A stretch of 11,573 nucleotides of DNA from CAYYJM01 sp964471755 (GCA_964471755.1 CAYYJM010000207.1:1-11573); one strand, 5' to 3'; shown: positions 1-7,259, counted from the first letter of the stretch. The notes: generated from the letters alone by a model not told the origin. Translations and numbers: made by a program.

Positions 1-60
1 ATTCTTCATCGGTTACCGAATGTGAAGCCTACAGAGATTTTCGGGGTCCCAACGGAGTCG

Positions 61-1296
61 TCACCGGCCTGGCAGTCGGGCCTGGCCGTGGCCCGTCGCC
101 GGATCGTGGTCCTCGCGCGTCAGCCGGCGGGCAGCCTTCGTGAGCGTTTCTCGCACCCGATTGGCGGACCACGTCGGGTTCTTGCCCCAGAGGAGCGCTG
201 CCAGACCCGCGACCTGTGGAGCGGCGGCCGACGTTCCCGTGAAGGGCCGATCGCGCCAGCTGCTCGGAAACGGCACCGTCGCCACCAGGTCCGGTTTGTG
301 TGGGCCATCGTCCAGACCGCAGGCCGAGTAGGCGAGCCGTTCGTCACTCGTCGTGATCGCGCCGACCGCTACCACCGACGGGCCGTCGGCCGGGAACGAC
401 ACGCTGCCGCGCGCATCGGTGTGAGCGAGAGTACCGCCCAGCACAACGAGGTGGAACCGCCCCGGCGTCCCCTCCAGCCTGCAGACCCGAACGCTGTACG
501 TCCGGCCGACTTCCGGCACGAAGCGGGCCGTCGCCCAGGCATGTTGACCATCCCGTCCGGCCTGACTCACGACGACCGGTTTGCCGGTCAGCCCGTCGAG
601 TACCTCCAGACGAAAGCGGGCATCGCCTCGCCACATCATCTCGACACAGACGCGCTCCGCGTCATAGGGAACGAGACGATTGTCGCACTCGTCCGGAGCC
701 CACTGGTGCCACCGGTCGCTGCCGCTGGCGAAGGGACCGTACCAGTGCCGCTCGGCCGTGTTACCGGCGGCGGCGAACAGCAGGCAGTCCTGGCCGAGGA
801 GAGACGCCAGCTCGCGGTGGATATCGCTGTGGCCCTCGTTGTCGCTCCAGGTCGGCATGATGACCGAACAGGAGATGACCTTTGCTCCCTGCTGTCGGGC
901 CCAGCGCACCGCTTCGAGGAACGTCGCCGGCTGCTCCGCTTCCCAGTTCGCCAGGAGCAACTCGGCCTCCGGAGCGATGGTGTGGATCACCTCGGCACAG
1001 AGGATGCCATGCTGGCTCGCCCGCGCTTCGAGGTCGCCATCCGACCGAAATGAACGGACTCGTACCGATCGCGGCAGCGCCTTGCCGAGGTGGTCCCGAT
1101 AGCCCTGCCAGCCGGTGTCGAGGATGGCGATCTTGACGCCCCGGCCGAGATGTCGGGCCTGGTGCCAGGCGGGAACGTTCATCCGTTCCAGCAAGTGCTG
1201 TCGCTCGCGCAGGTCCGCCGTGGTGGGGCCCGCGAGGATAAGGGAAACAGTAATGAGAAGGCCAGGAATGACGGGTGCGCTGCGCGTGGGGTTCAT
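61..1296 (-). CDS. Secreted subtilisin-like serine peptidase (family S8)
   Basis: This is probably an exported endopeptidase of the S8 family. Numbered from the ATG at 1296, an N-terminal signal peptide (about residues 1-27, hydrophobic stretch IPGLLITVSLILAG) is followed almost at once by the catalytic domain. The catalytic residues are Asp60 in ILDTGW, His96 in SQHGI, the oxyanion Asn179 in AAAGN, and Ser356 in GTSAAAP, so the triad is complete. Between Asn179 and Ser356 lies an insertion of about 110 residues starting at RHWYGPF. It looks like a beta-sandwich (pre-peptidase C-like) domain, as in some bacterial and archaeal S8 members. No I9-type propeptide is visible between signal and catalytic domain. 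A GTG three codons upstream (1305) is an alternative start; neither start has a strong ribosome site. The gene lies downstream of a terminator, so it probably has its own promoter. Its substrate is unknown. Confidence 0.9.
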   Translation of the reverse strand: MNPTRSAPVIPGLLITVSLILAGPTTADLRERQHLLERMNVPAWHQARHLGRGVKIAILDTGWQGYRDHLGKALPRSVRVRSFRSDGDLEARASQHGILCAEVIHTIAPEAELLLANWEAEQPATFLEAVRWARQQGAKVISCSVIMPTWSDNEGHSDIHRELASLLGQDCLLFAAAGNTAERHWYGPFASGSDRWHQWAPDECDNRLVPYDAERVCVEMMWRGDARFRLEVLDGLTGKPVVVSQAGRDGQHAWATARFVPEVGRTYSVRVCRLEGTPGRFHLVVLGGTLAHTDARGSVSFPADGPSVVAVGAITTSDERLAYSACGLDDGPHKPDLVATVPFPSSWRDRPFTGTSAAAPQVAGLAALLWGKNPTWSANRVRETLTKAARRLTREDHDPATGHGQARLPGR

Positions 1297-1420
1297 CCGT
1301 GCCACCAGGTGAAGGTCGAGGGGTCCGGTAGAAATCTACCCGCGCCAGGTGTCCCGGTGCTGGTGCCGAGGCGGCTCGAAGGGATCGGAAATGAGCCCCG
1401 GCTGTGAACCTGTGCCGATG

Positions 1421-1459
1421 GAAAAGAAAAGGCGAGCGTGGAGCCTGTCCACGCTCGCC
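1421..1459 (-). terminator. Rho-independent terminator of the DUF1549/DUF1553 gene
   Basis: A perfect 12-bp inverted repeat (GGCGAGCGTGGA at 1431-1442 and its complement at 1448-1459) encloses a 5-nt loop. On the minus strand the stem is followed directly by TTTTCTTTTC (1430-1421). It begins 26 bases after the stop codon at 1485, the normal place for an intrinsic terminator. It separates this transcript from the S8 peptidase gene downstream. Confidence 0.9.
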
Positions 1460-1484
1460 GGGAGTATCTCCGCTCAACCAGCGA

Positions 1485-4030
1485 TCACTGGTTGAAGATG
1501 AACTCCTTCGTGTTCAGCAGCGCCCAGAGAATGTTCTCGTAGGCGACCTTCTTGTTGGCCTGATGCTTGGTGATGTGCGCCAGGGCCTTTTCCAGCTGGA
1601 CCTTCTCCGGCTTGCGACCGAACGCCCACAGGAACAGCTCGGTGACCTTCTCGGCATCGGGCCGTGCGTCCTTGGCCAGGAGGTCGGCCCGACCGCCGCC
1701 ACGGGTCAGTTTCTGCTGCACCTCGTCGCTGTTGAGCAGATGCAGGGCCTGGGCCAGGTTGGCCTCGCTGACACGCTCGCACTCGCAGGCGCTGATACGC
1801 TGTGGCCGACCGAACACGTCCAGGAAGTACGACGCGAACGATTCGTCCGGCAGCATGATCGCCCGCTTCGGAGCATGCTGATCCTGCGGCAGACCGCCGA
1901 ACGTCGTCGGGCTGCCAGTCACCTGGTTGACGGCGTCGAGCAGCACCTCGGCCGACATCCGCCGTGGGTAGTAGCGAGCGTAGTTCTGCTTGTCGTGCTT
2001 GTTGAACTCGTTCGGCGTACTCGACAGCTGATACGTCCGGCTCTTGACCAGCGTCCGGATCAGGTGCTTGAGGCTGTAGCCGTTCTCGGCGAAGTCCTTG
2101 GCCAGGGCGTCGAGCAACTCGGGGTTGCTCGGCGGGTTCGTGACGCGCATGTCATCCAGCGGATCGACGATGCCGCGACCAAAGAAGTGAGCCCAGTAGC
2201 GGTTGACCAGAGCCCGGGAGAAGAACGGATTCTCCTTCGCCACCATCCAGTCGACGAGCTTGTGGCGTGGATCCTCGTCCGGGCCGACCTCGACGGCAGC
2301 CACGTCGAGCGGCTTCATCGGGGCGGGCTGGTTGGTCCGCTTGTTGGTCACCGAACCGCTCGACCGGCTGAAGATCGCCAGGCGGGCGTTCTGATTGTTG
2401 TTGTCCTGGCCCGGCATGATGACGTTCTTGCGATTGACGCGGCCGAAGAAGGCGGCCAGGCCCCAGTAATCGTCCTGGCTCCACTTCTCGTACGGGTGGT
2501 GGTGGCACTGGGCACACGCCATCCGCTGGCCGAGGAAGACCTGGGCCACGTCATCGACGAAGTTCTCCGGCAGGGACAGTTCCTTGTACCAGACGACCGG
2601 CGGGCTCGTCTGCTCGTCGCCGGTGGCGGCAACGATCTCGCGGGTGAACTCGTCGTACGGCTTGTCCTTGGCCATCGCGTCCTTGATCCAGCTGTGGAAG
2701 CCGAAGGTGCCGTAGGCCCGGTTCGCCTGGCCGCGCCGCTTCACCCGCAGGATGTCCGCCCATTTGTTGGCGAAGTAGTACGCGTACTCCTCGCTGTCGA
2801 GCAGGTCATCGACGAGCTTGTCACGCTTCTTCGGGTTGGTGTCGGCCAGGAACGCCTGGACCTTCGCCGGCGTCGGCAGACTGCCCGTCAGGTCGAGGCT
2901 GATACGGCGGATAAACTGCTCGTCGGTGCAAAGGTCGGACGGCACCAGGCCGAGTTCCTTCCATTTCTTCGCCGTCGAGTTATCGACCAGGGTGTTCGGC
3001 GGGAAGGTGTAGTTCGGCGTCTGGCCGCCCAGCGGGACCGTCGCGCGGAAGACGGCGACGTGGCCCTGGTATCGAGCCATCACCGCGGCCTCACCGCTCA
3101 TGGCCAGGGTCCGCACCAGAGCGTTGCCATCGACGACGGCGATCTCGGTGTCGTTGCTCTCGTACTGTGCCCGGCGGGTGATGTCCTGCACGGTCCCGTC
3201 GGAGTAGTGGGCCTGCACCGTGAACTGCTGCTTGTTGTTCCGGGTCAGGACGCAGTGTTCGGGGAAGACGGTGATCTTGGTCACCACCGGGTCATCCTTG
3301 CTGCCCAGGGGCATACCGGCGGCGATCCAGCGGCGGATGAGCTTGTACTCGTCGGAGCCCGGCTCCATCTTCTTGCCGCCACCATGAGCCACCGCGCCGA
3401 CGGCCTTGACCAGGAGCAGGCTGTTTTCCGGCGAGGCCGGGAACAAGCGACGGCCGCGACCTTCCTTGACCAGGGTCTGGAAGTCGAGGGCCGGATCGAA
3501 GCCGAGCAGCGACAGGCGGAAGCCGTTCTGACCGCTCGCCTTGCCGTGGCAACCGCCGGAGTTGCAACCGAGTTTGGTGAAGATCGGCACGATGTGGTTG
3601 CCGAAGTTGATCGGCAGGTTCAGGTCACACGCCTCGGCGGTGACCTCAACACTGGCCGTCTTGTCGCCGAACTTGGCGGTGATGGTCGTCTTGCCGTTGG
3701 CCAGCGGCAGGATGCGGCCGGTCGGTTCGATGCGGACGATGGCCGGATTGGCAACCGCGTAGGTGACGTCGCTGGTCAGGTCCTGGTGTCGGCCGCTGGT
3801 CAGTTCAGCGGTCAGCAGGACCTGGCAGGCATCGTCTAACCCCTTGAGGGTGACGGCTTTCGNNNNNNNNNNACGATGGTGCCGGCGCGGATGTCCGTCG
3901 CCTTGGGGAGGACAGACGGATCGAGGGGCGGAGCGTCCTTGTCCGAGTAGAGGTCCCCGGCGAGGAGGGGCCCGCCGAGGCAGGTAAGAGCGATCGCGGC
4001 CAACCAGGCCGAGGTGCGCTTTCCAGTCAT
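1485..4030 (-). CDS. DUF1549/DUF1553 protein with Ig-like domains and c-type haem-like motifs (interrupted by assembly gap)
   Basis: This large, exported planctomycete-type protein has about 850 residues plus the gap. The ATG at 4030 opens a signal peptide (TSAWLAAIALTCLGGPLLAG) and follows a GGGGGG purine run. Next, in order, come the N gap (3863-3872), a BIG2-like Ig domain (about 3860-3630), a CX4CH motif in GCNSGGCHG (about 3545-3565) within a cytochrome-like segment, a second Ig-like domain (about 3285-3020), and DUF1549 (from about 2990). DUF1549 contains CAQCHHHPYE, a CXXCH motif near 2495-2518. DUF1553 runs from about 2280 to the end and includes NRYWAHFFGRG. The reading frame changes across the gap. 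Counting bases on each side shows the missing segment must be 2 modulo 3, so the ten Ns are a placeholder and the gene is probably intact. Such proteins are abundant in planctomycetes, often next to DUF1501 genes; their role is unproven. No DUF1501 gene is present here. Confidence 0.9.
3863..3872. other. Assembly gap (10 N) inside the DUF1549/DUF1553 gene
   Basis: Ten unknown bases interrupt the coding sequence. The signal-peptide half ends in ...AGTI plus two bases of a codon, and the downstream half resumes with the last two bases of a codon before KAVTLKG. Joining them in frame needs a gap of 3n+2 bases, whereas 10 is 3n+1. The run is therefore a fixed-size placeholder, not a measured length. 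Confidence 0.95.
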
Positions 4031-4091
4031 GAGTGTTACCCCCCGTGGGTGTGGCAGAAGCCGATGGAAGGAAAGTCAGGCAGTTCGCTCT

Positions 4092-4120
4092 ATTGTCGCG
4101 TGATCGTGGCGGGAATGCAA
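4092..4120 (-). promoter_or_regulatory. Possible sigma-70-type promoter of the DUF1549/DUF1553 gene
   Basis: On the minus strand, TTGCAT (4120-4115) is followed after 17 bases by GACAAT (4097-4092). This would put the transcription start near 4085, giving a leader of about 55 bases before the ATG at 4030. The match to consensus is partial (3/6 and 4/6). Planctomycete promoters are poorly defined, so this is tentative. Confidence 0.25.
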
Positions 4121-4135
4121 TCATTTCCTGGCGAG

Positions 4136-4155
4136 CCCCCCACGAAAGTGGGGGG
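4136..4155 (-). terminator. GAAA-loop hairpin after the DUF3467 gene (terminator-like)
   Basis: CCCCCCAC (4136-4143) and GTGGGGGG (4148-4155) form a perfect 8-bp stem around GAAA on the plus strand (TTTC on the minus strand). It begins 22 bases beyond the DUF3467 stop codon and lies just upstream of the next gene's possible promoter. There is no T-run after it on the minus strand, so it may end or protect the transcript, but it is not a classical intrinsic terminator. Confidence 0.45.
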
Positions 4156-4176
4156 AGTTCTTTCCGCAAGCGTAGC

Positions 4177-4536
4177 TCACCCCTGCGGTCGCTGTGGCGG
4201 CTGCTGCTGGGGCTGCTGGCCGATCGCCCGGCGGTGGACGTTCGTCTCGATCGGGCCGAACATCTTCTCGTGTTCCTGCAACAGGACGGCCAGGGCGGTG
4301 CAAAGCCGCTTGGCGGTGTAGTAGTTCATGATGAGCCGTTGGGTGACCGGCACCTCGGACTTACCCGGCTTGTACGGGTTTGGATTGAGGGCGAAGTCGA
4401 TGATGACCTCCTCCGGCGTGGCATTGACGCGCGCAAAGTTCGCGTACGCGGCCGGGGCATTGCGATCGACCAGGACGACCTCGATGTGCGTGGGCTGGGC
4501 GCCCTCCGCCGGGGCCTGGGGGGTATTTTCCGCCAC
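4177..4536 (-). CDS. DUF3467 family protein
   Basis: This small, soluble protein of 119 residues matches the DUF3467 pattern: YANFARVNATPEEVIIDF (about residues 31-48), then FALNPNPYKPGKSEVPVTQRLIMN, and a helical segment NYYTAKRLCTALAVLLQEHEKMFG. The family is short and conserved in many bacteria; no biochemical function is established as far as I know. The tail (about residues 107-119) is low-complexity and rich in Gln and Pro. The start is a GTG at 4536, with GAGGA seven bases upstream deciding it. A minus-strand GATAAT lies near 4587-4582 and may be its -10 element. The gene is divergent from the tRNA-Arg gene and is followed by a hairpin, so it is probably transcribed alone. No partner is evident. 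Confidence 0.85.
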   Translation of the reverse strand: MAENTPQAPAEGAQPTHIEVVLVDRNAPAAYANFARVNATPEEVIIDFALNPNPYKPGKSEVPVTQRLIMNYYTAKRLCTALAVLLQEHEKMFGPIETNVHRRAIGQQPQQQPPQRPQG

Positions 4537-4581
4537 GTGTCGTTCCTCGTGAGGAGTCTGGGTTCCGAAAGAGACTGTGTC

Positions 4582-4608
4582 ATTATCCGGGATCGAGCGG
4601 AGGTCGAA
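4582..4608 (-). promoter_or_regulatory. Possible promoter of the DUF3467 gene
   Basis: On the minus strand GATAAT (4587-4582), a 5/6 match to the -10 consensus, lies about 45 bases before the GTG start. The upstream TTCGAC (4608-4603) is a weak -35 candidate with a short 15-base spacer. Only the -10-like element is at all convincing. Confidence 0.25.
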
Positions 4609-4640
4609 CAGAGAATTTTCACCAGCGGCCCGAGCGTGCG

Positions 4641-4669
4641 TTGCGTTCCGCTGGATGGCCTGATACCAT
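4641..4669 (+). promoter_or_regulatory. Probable promoter of the tRNA-Arg gene
   Basis: TTGCGT (4641-4646) is separated by exactly 17 bases from TACCAT (4664-4669). A start about seven bases later would give only a very short leader before the mature tRNA at 4679. The position fits well although the hexamers match consensus only 3/6 and 4/6. Confidence 0.4.
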
Positions 4670-4678
4670 GACCGCGTT

Positions 4679-4752
4679 GCGCCCGTAGCTCAACTGGACA
4701 GAGCAACGGTCTTCGGAACCGTAGGTTGGGGGTTCGAATCCCTCCGGGCGTA
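4679..4752 (+). tRNA. tRNA-Arg (anticodon UCG)
   Basis: The 74-nt cloverleaf folds completely. The acceptor GCGCCCG (4679-4685) pairs with CGGGCGT (4745-4751), with one G-U pair. The D stem is GCTC/GAGC. The anticodon stem ACGGT/ACCGT carries the loop CTTCGGA, giving anticodon UCG (4713-4715), which reads CGN arginine codons. The variable loop is AGGTT, and the T stem GGGGG/CCCTC holds the loop TTCGAAT. The discriminator is A4752. The 3' CCA is not encoded (CTA follows), so it must be added after transcription. Confidence 0.97.
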
Positions 4753-4760
4753 CTATCGAT

Positions 4761-4779
4761 CCTTCCTGAAATAGGAAGG
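4761..4779. terminator. Stem-loop between the convergent tRNA-Arg and SagB-like genes
   Basis: CCTTCCT (4761-4767) and AGGAAGG (4773-4779) form a 7-bp stem with a 5-nt GAAAT loop. It lies 9 bases after the tRNA and 17 bases beyond the stop of the convergent nitroreductase gene. It could stop transcription from both sides, but there is no T-run on either side, so the terminator call is moderate. Confidence 0.45.
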
Positions 4780-4795
4780 CGAACTGGGTGCCGGA

Positions 4796-5518
4796 TTACC
4801 TGGCGATCTGACCACATAACCCAAGGTACAGCACGTCATCATCGGCCAGCATCCGCATGCGTTGGGCGAGGGCCGTCTCGAAGTAGCCACCCAGTGGCCG
4901 GGTGCCCAGGCCGAGACTCATGCTCAACAGACACAGATTCTGCATCAGATGCCCTGCCTCCAGGAGCAGGAACCGCCGACCTCGTTCGCCATACTTGGCC
5001 ATCACCCGCGCGCCGTCGCCGACGAGAATCCACAGTAGCGAACCGCCCGGCACGAACGGTAGCACCGGGACGAGCGTTTCCCATTCGTCACGGGCGATGT
5101 CGCGTTCCAGTTCGCTCAGCCAGTGACCGCCACGGTCGTAGTGGTAGACGCCCGCCGGCAGCCAGCCGGGAGCCAGCACGCCGACGTAGAGTTCCAGTCC
5201 CTGCAAGCCGCCCGCCGACGGGACCGGGCCGCGACCGGTGTCACCGGTGATTCCGTGAGCGAACTGGAGCAACCGGCCCAGCACCCGCCGCGAGGGCTGC
5301 CTGGTCGTGAAGCGTTCCGGCGAGCGCCGGCCGGCCAGGACCGAATCGAGCGACGCGGTCCAGCGAGCCCCGCAGCGCGGCAGCGATACCGTCGGGTAGC
5401 CGGGATAGCGACGCGGCGGCCGGGCCAGGGCGGCTCCACTCATCTCGGCGTCGGCGATCCGCGCCTGCCAGGCCGGGAACGTCGTCGCATCCAGTTCCGT
5501 GTTCGTCGGATCGGTCAT
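4796..5518 (-). CDS. SagB/ThcOx-type nitroreductase family protein (FMN-dependent oxidoreductase)
   Basis: This is a predicted FMN-binding oxidoreductase of 240 residues from the ATG at 5518. Recognisable SagB/ThcOx elements are GRRSPERF (63-70), the flavin-region motif PSAGGLQGLELYV (100-112), GVYHY (123-127), and the long helix region YGERGRRFLLLEAGH then LMQNLCLLSMSLGLG (176-205). In thiazole/oxazole-modified peptide clusters such enzymes oxidise azolines to azoles, but many members stand alone with unknown substrates. No YcaO-type cyclodehydratase or precursor peptide is visible here. It is the last gene of a minus-strand cluster, 34 bases after DUF433. Start choice is uncertain. An in-frame ATG at 5548 lies 4 bases beyond the DUF433 stop, with GAGGA upstream, and would add ten residues resembling a DUF5615 toxin start. 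Confidence 0.85.
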   Translation of the reverse strand: MTDPTNTELDATTFPAWQARIADAEMSGAALARPPRRYPGYPTVSLPRCGARWTASLDSVLAGRRSPERFTTRQPSRRVLGRLLQFAHGITGDTGRGPVPSAGGLQGLELYVGVLAPGWLPAGVYHYDRGGHWLSELERDIARDEWETLVPVLPFVPGGSLLWILVGDGARVMAKYGERGRRFLLLEAGHLMQNLCLLSMSLGLGTRPLGGYFETALAQRMRMLADDDVLYLGLCGQIAR

Positions 5519-5548
5519 GACATTCTCATCCGCGAAGAAACAGGCCAT
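5519..5548 (-). pseudogene. Probable remnant of a DUF5615 (PIN-like) toxin gene start
   Basis: The ten codons directly before the SagB-like ATG read MACFFADENV. This resembles the start of DUF5615 proteins, which as I recall commonly begin MARFYADENFP and sit immediately downstream of DUF433 genes. The spacing to DUF433 (ATG 4 bases beyond its stop, GAGGA overlapping its last codons) is what a translationally coupled antitoxin-toxin pair would show. Nothing else of the toxin follows; the SagB-like sequence begins at the next codon, in frame. I infer that a deletion removed the rest. Ten residues is short evidence, so chance is possible. Confidence 0.45.
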
Positions 5549-5552
5549 CGCG

Positions 5553-5813
5553 TCAGGCGTCCTCATTCTCACGAATGGCCTGGTCGATCTCGTCCTGGTG
5601 AGTTTCGTAGTAGCGCCAGGCCGCAGCCAGGTCGGCGAGGGACAACGCGGGCTGATAGCGCGTGCGGATTTGCTCGTCGCTCAGGCCAAGTTGACGAGCC
5701 CGCACTACCATCCAGACCGCAATCCGGCGATTACTGATCCGTGCGTCTCCACCGAGGACATCCGGCGTCTTCTGAATTCGATCCACGTCTGTCAAGGAAT
5801 CGGTCTCGCTCAT
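5553..5813 (-). CDS. DUF433 family protein (antitoxin-like)
   Basis: This 86-residue protein matches DUF433 along its length from the TPDVLGGDARISNRRIAVWMVV segment, which fits the family pattern of a GG-x-P/A-RI core, onward. A helical half follows with LGLSDEQIRTRYQPALSLADLAAAW and then YYETHQDEIDQAI. The family has a helix-turn-helix-like fold and is usually the antitoxin partner of DUF5615 (PIN-like) proteins. The ATG at 5813 is chosen because AGGAG lies six bases upstream; a TTG at 5828 is a less likely start. The gene lies 62 bases after pabB. Its expected toxin partner is missing, and only a short toxin-like stub follows, so it is probably an orphan antitoxin or a regulator. Confidence 0.85.
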   Translation of the reverse strand: MSETDSLTDVDRIQKTPDVLGGDARISNRRIAVWMVVRARQLGLSDEQIRTRYQPALSLADLAAAWRYYETHQDEIDQAIRENEDA

Positions 5814-5875
5814 GGCCGTCTCCTGCAAGCTGGCTCCGTTCCTTATAGCCCATCACGGCCGGCGCTGCAATCTGC

Positions 5876-7234
5876 TCACGCCTCCACCACGCGCAGCAGA
5901 CCACGGGCCTTGTGCAACGTCTCCTCGTACTCCGTCGCCGGCCACGAGTCGGCGACGATGCCGCCGCCGACGGGAAACTGCATCCAGCCGCCGCCGAGCG
6001 TCAGCGTTCGGATCAGCAGGTTCGTGTCCATGGTTCCGTCGAAGCCGAGGTAGCCGAGACAGCCACAATAGGGGCCGCGAACCGTCGGCTCCAGCTCGGC
6101 GATGATCTCCATCGCGCGCACCTTCGGGGCCCCCGTGACCGAGCCGCCAGGAAAGGCCGCTCGCAGCAGGTCGATCCGGTCACAACCCGGCCGCAGCCGG
6201 CCGCGCACCTCCGAGACGAGATGATGCACGAACGGATACGTCTCCAGCTTGCACACCTCCGTCGGCCGGACGCTGCCATAGGCGCACACTCGACCCAGGT
6301 CGTTCCGGAGCAGATCGACGATCATCACGTTCTCGGCCCGGTCCTTGGCCGAGGTGAGTAGCTCGGCCTTCAGTGCCTCGTCCTCCGCCGGCGTCGTGCC
6401 GCGCGGCCGGGTGCCCTTGATCGGCTGGGTGATCACCTCATCGCCCTGGACCTGGACGAATCGTTCCGGCGACGCGCTGGCCACGGCGAAGTCGCCCAGG
6501 TCGAGGTAGCCGGCGAACGGAGCCGGGTTCCGCTCACGCAATCGGCCATAGACCTCCAGCGGCGGCCCGGTCAGCGGTGCGAGCAGACGCTGCGCCAGAT
6601 TCACCTGAAAGCAGTCACCGGCATGGACGTACTCGATGCCGCGTGCGATGGCCGCCTCGAACTCGCCGCGCGTCTGGTTTGAGCCGACGCCCGGCCAACC
6701 GACCAGGGGATGGAACAGGGCCGGCTCGATGGTCGGTCCCGGCAGCATCGGCGGTGTCGGACACGGGCCGACGAGCCAGTCTTTCACCTGACGCAGACGT
6801 GCCGCCGGGCCGTGGACGATGAGCCAGGATCGACCGGCGACGTGATCGTGGGCGAAGACCCAGTCGTAGAGCCCGACCGCGAGGTCCGGTGTGGCGAACT
6901 CATCGAACCGCGGGCGCGGCAGACGTTCGATGTGCCGGCACAGGTCGTAGCCCCACAGGCCGGCGATACCGCCCTGAAAAGGTGGCAGACCAGGCACCGA
7001 CACGGCTCGCCGGCTCGACCACAGCTCTCGCAGCCGAGCGAACGGATCGCTGGCCTCATGACGACCCTGTGTCAGCCAGACCAGCGGATCGGCTGAGACA
7101 AACGAAAAGACGCCGAGTCGGCCATCCGGCCGGGCCGAGTCGAGGAACAGCAGGTGCGGCTTATCGGCAAGCCGACGGCAGAGGTCCCACGGCGAGAGGC
7201 TGCCCGGCAGTTCCTCGACGAGCGGCGGCCTCAT
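5876..7234 (-). CDS. pabB: Aminodeoxychorismate synthase component I
   Basis: This cytoplasmic enzyme of 452 residues converts chorismate, with ammonia from a glutaminase subunit, to 4-amino-4-deoxychorismate, the precursor of p-aminobenzoate. The chorismate-binding domain fills the C-terminal half: QPIKGTRPRG (270-279), AENVMIVDLLRNDLGRV (300-316), PGGSVTGAPK (362-371), GYLGFDGTMDTNLLIRTL (394-411) and GGGIVADS (423-430). Lys273 in PIKGT marks aminodeoxychorismate synthase; anthranilate synthases have Ala there, and E. coli PabB uses the equivalent lysine. The N-terminal domain (about 1-180) is of the TrpE/PabB type. No glutaminase (PabA) or lyase (PabC) is fused or nearby. The ATG at 7234 is supported by GGGGAG seven bases upstream; reading further upstream enters a palindromic repeat and is not supported. 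It lies downstream of the DHPS-like gene in the same direction. Confidence 0.93.
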   Translation of the reverse strand: MRPPLVEELPGSLSPWDLCRRLADKPHLLFLDSARPDGRLGVFSFVSADPLVWLTQGRHEASDPFARLRELWSSRRAVSVPGLPPFQGGIAGLWGYDLCRHIERLPRPRFDEFATPDLAVGLYDWVFAHDHVAGRSWLIVHGPAARLRQVKDWLVGPCPTPPMLPGPTIEPALFHPLVGWPGVGSNQTRGEFEAAIARGIEYVHAGDCFQVNLAQRLLAPLTGPPLEVYGRLRERNPAPFAGYLDLGDFAVASASPERFVQVQGDEVITQPIKGTRPRGTTPAEDEALKAELLTSAKDRAENVMIVDLLRNDLGRVCAYGSVRPTEVCKLETYPFVHHLVSEVRGRLRPGCDRIDLLRAAFPGGSVTGAPKVRAMEIIAELEPTVRGPYCGCLGYLGFDGTMDTNLLIRTLTLGGGWMQFPVGGGIVADSWPATEYEETLHKARGLLRVVEA

Positions 7235-7259
7235 GGTGAGACTCCCCGGCTCGGTTCTG

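Noticed and set aside
1..60. A possible gene or RNA at the left edge
   Set aside because: No open frame with a plausible start, and no stable hairpin or RNA motif, was seen in these 60 bases.
22..1053. A 343-codon plus-strand frame opposite the S8 peptidase
   Set aside because: It is Arg-rich and motif-free, while the minus strand holds a complete catalytic triad.
1327..1340. Short palindrome GGTAGAAATCTACC upstream of the S8 peptidase, as an operator or -10 region
   Set aside because: It is only a 5- to 6-bp stem, and no matching -35 element or second copy was found.
1404..3839. An 811-codon open frame on the plus strand, antisense to the DUF1549/DUF1553 gene
   Set aside because: It is a GC-rich shadow frame. 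The protein is full of Val, Leu, Arg, Gln and Gly without any domain, while the minus strand carries clear DUF1549/DUF1553 motifs and a terminator.
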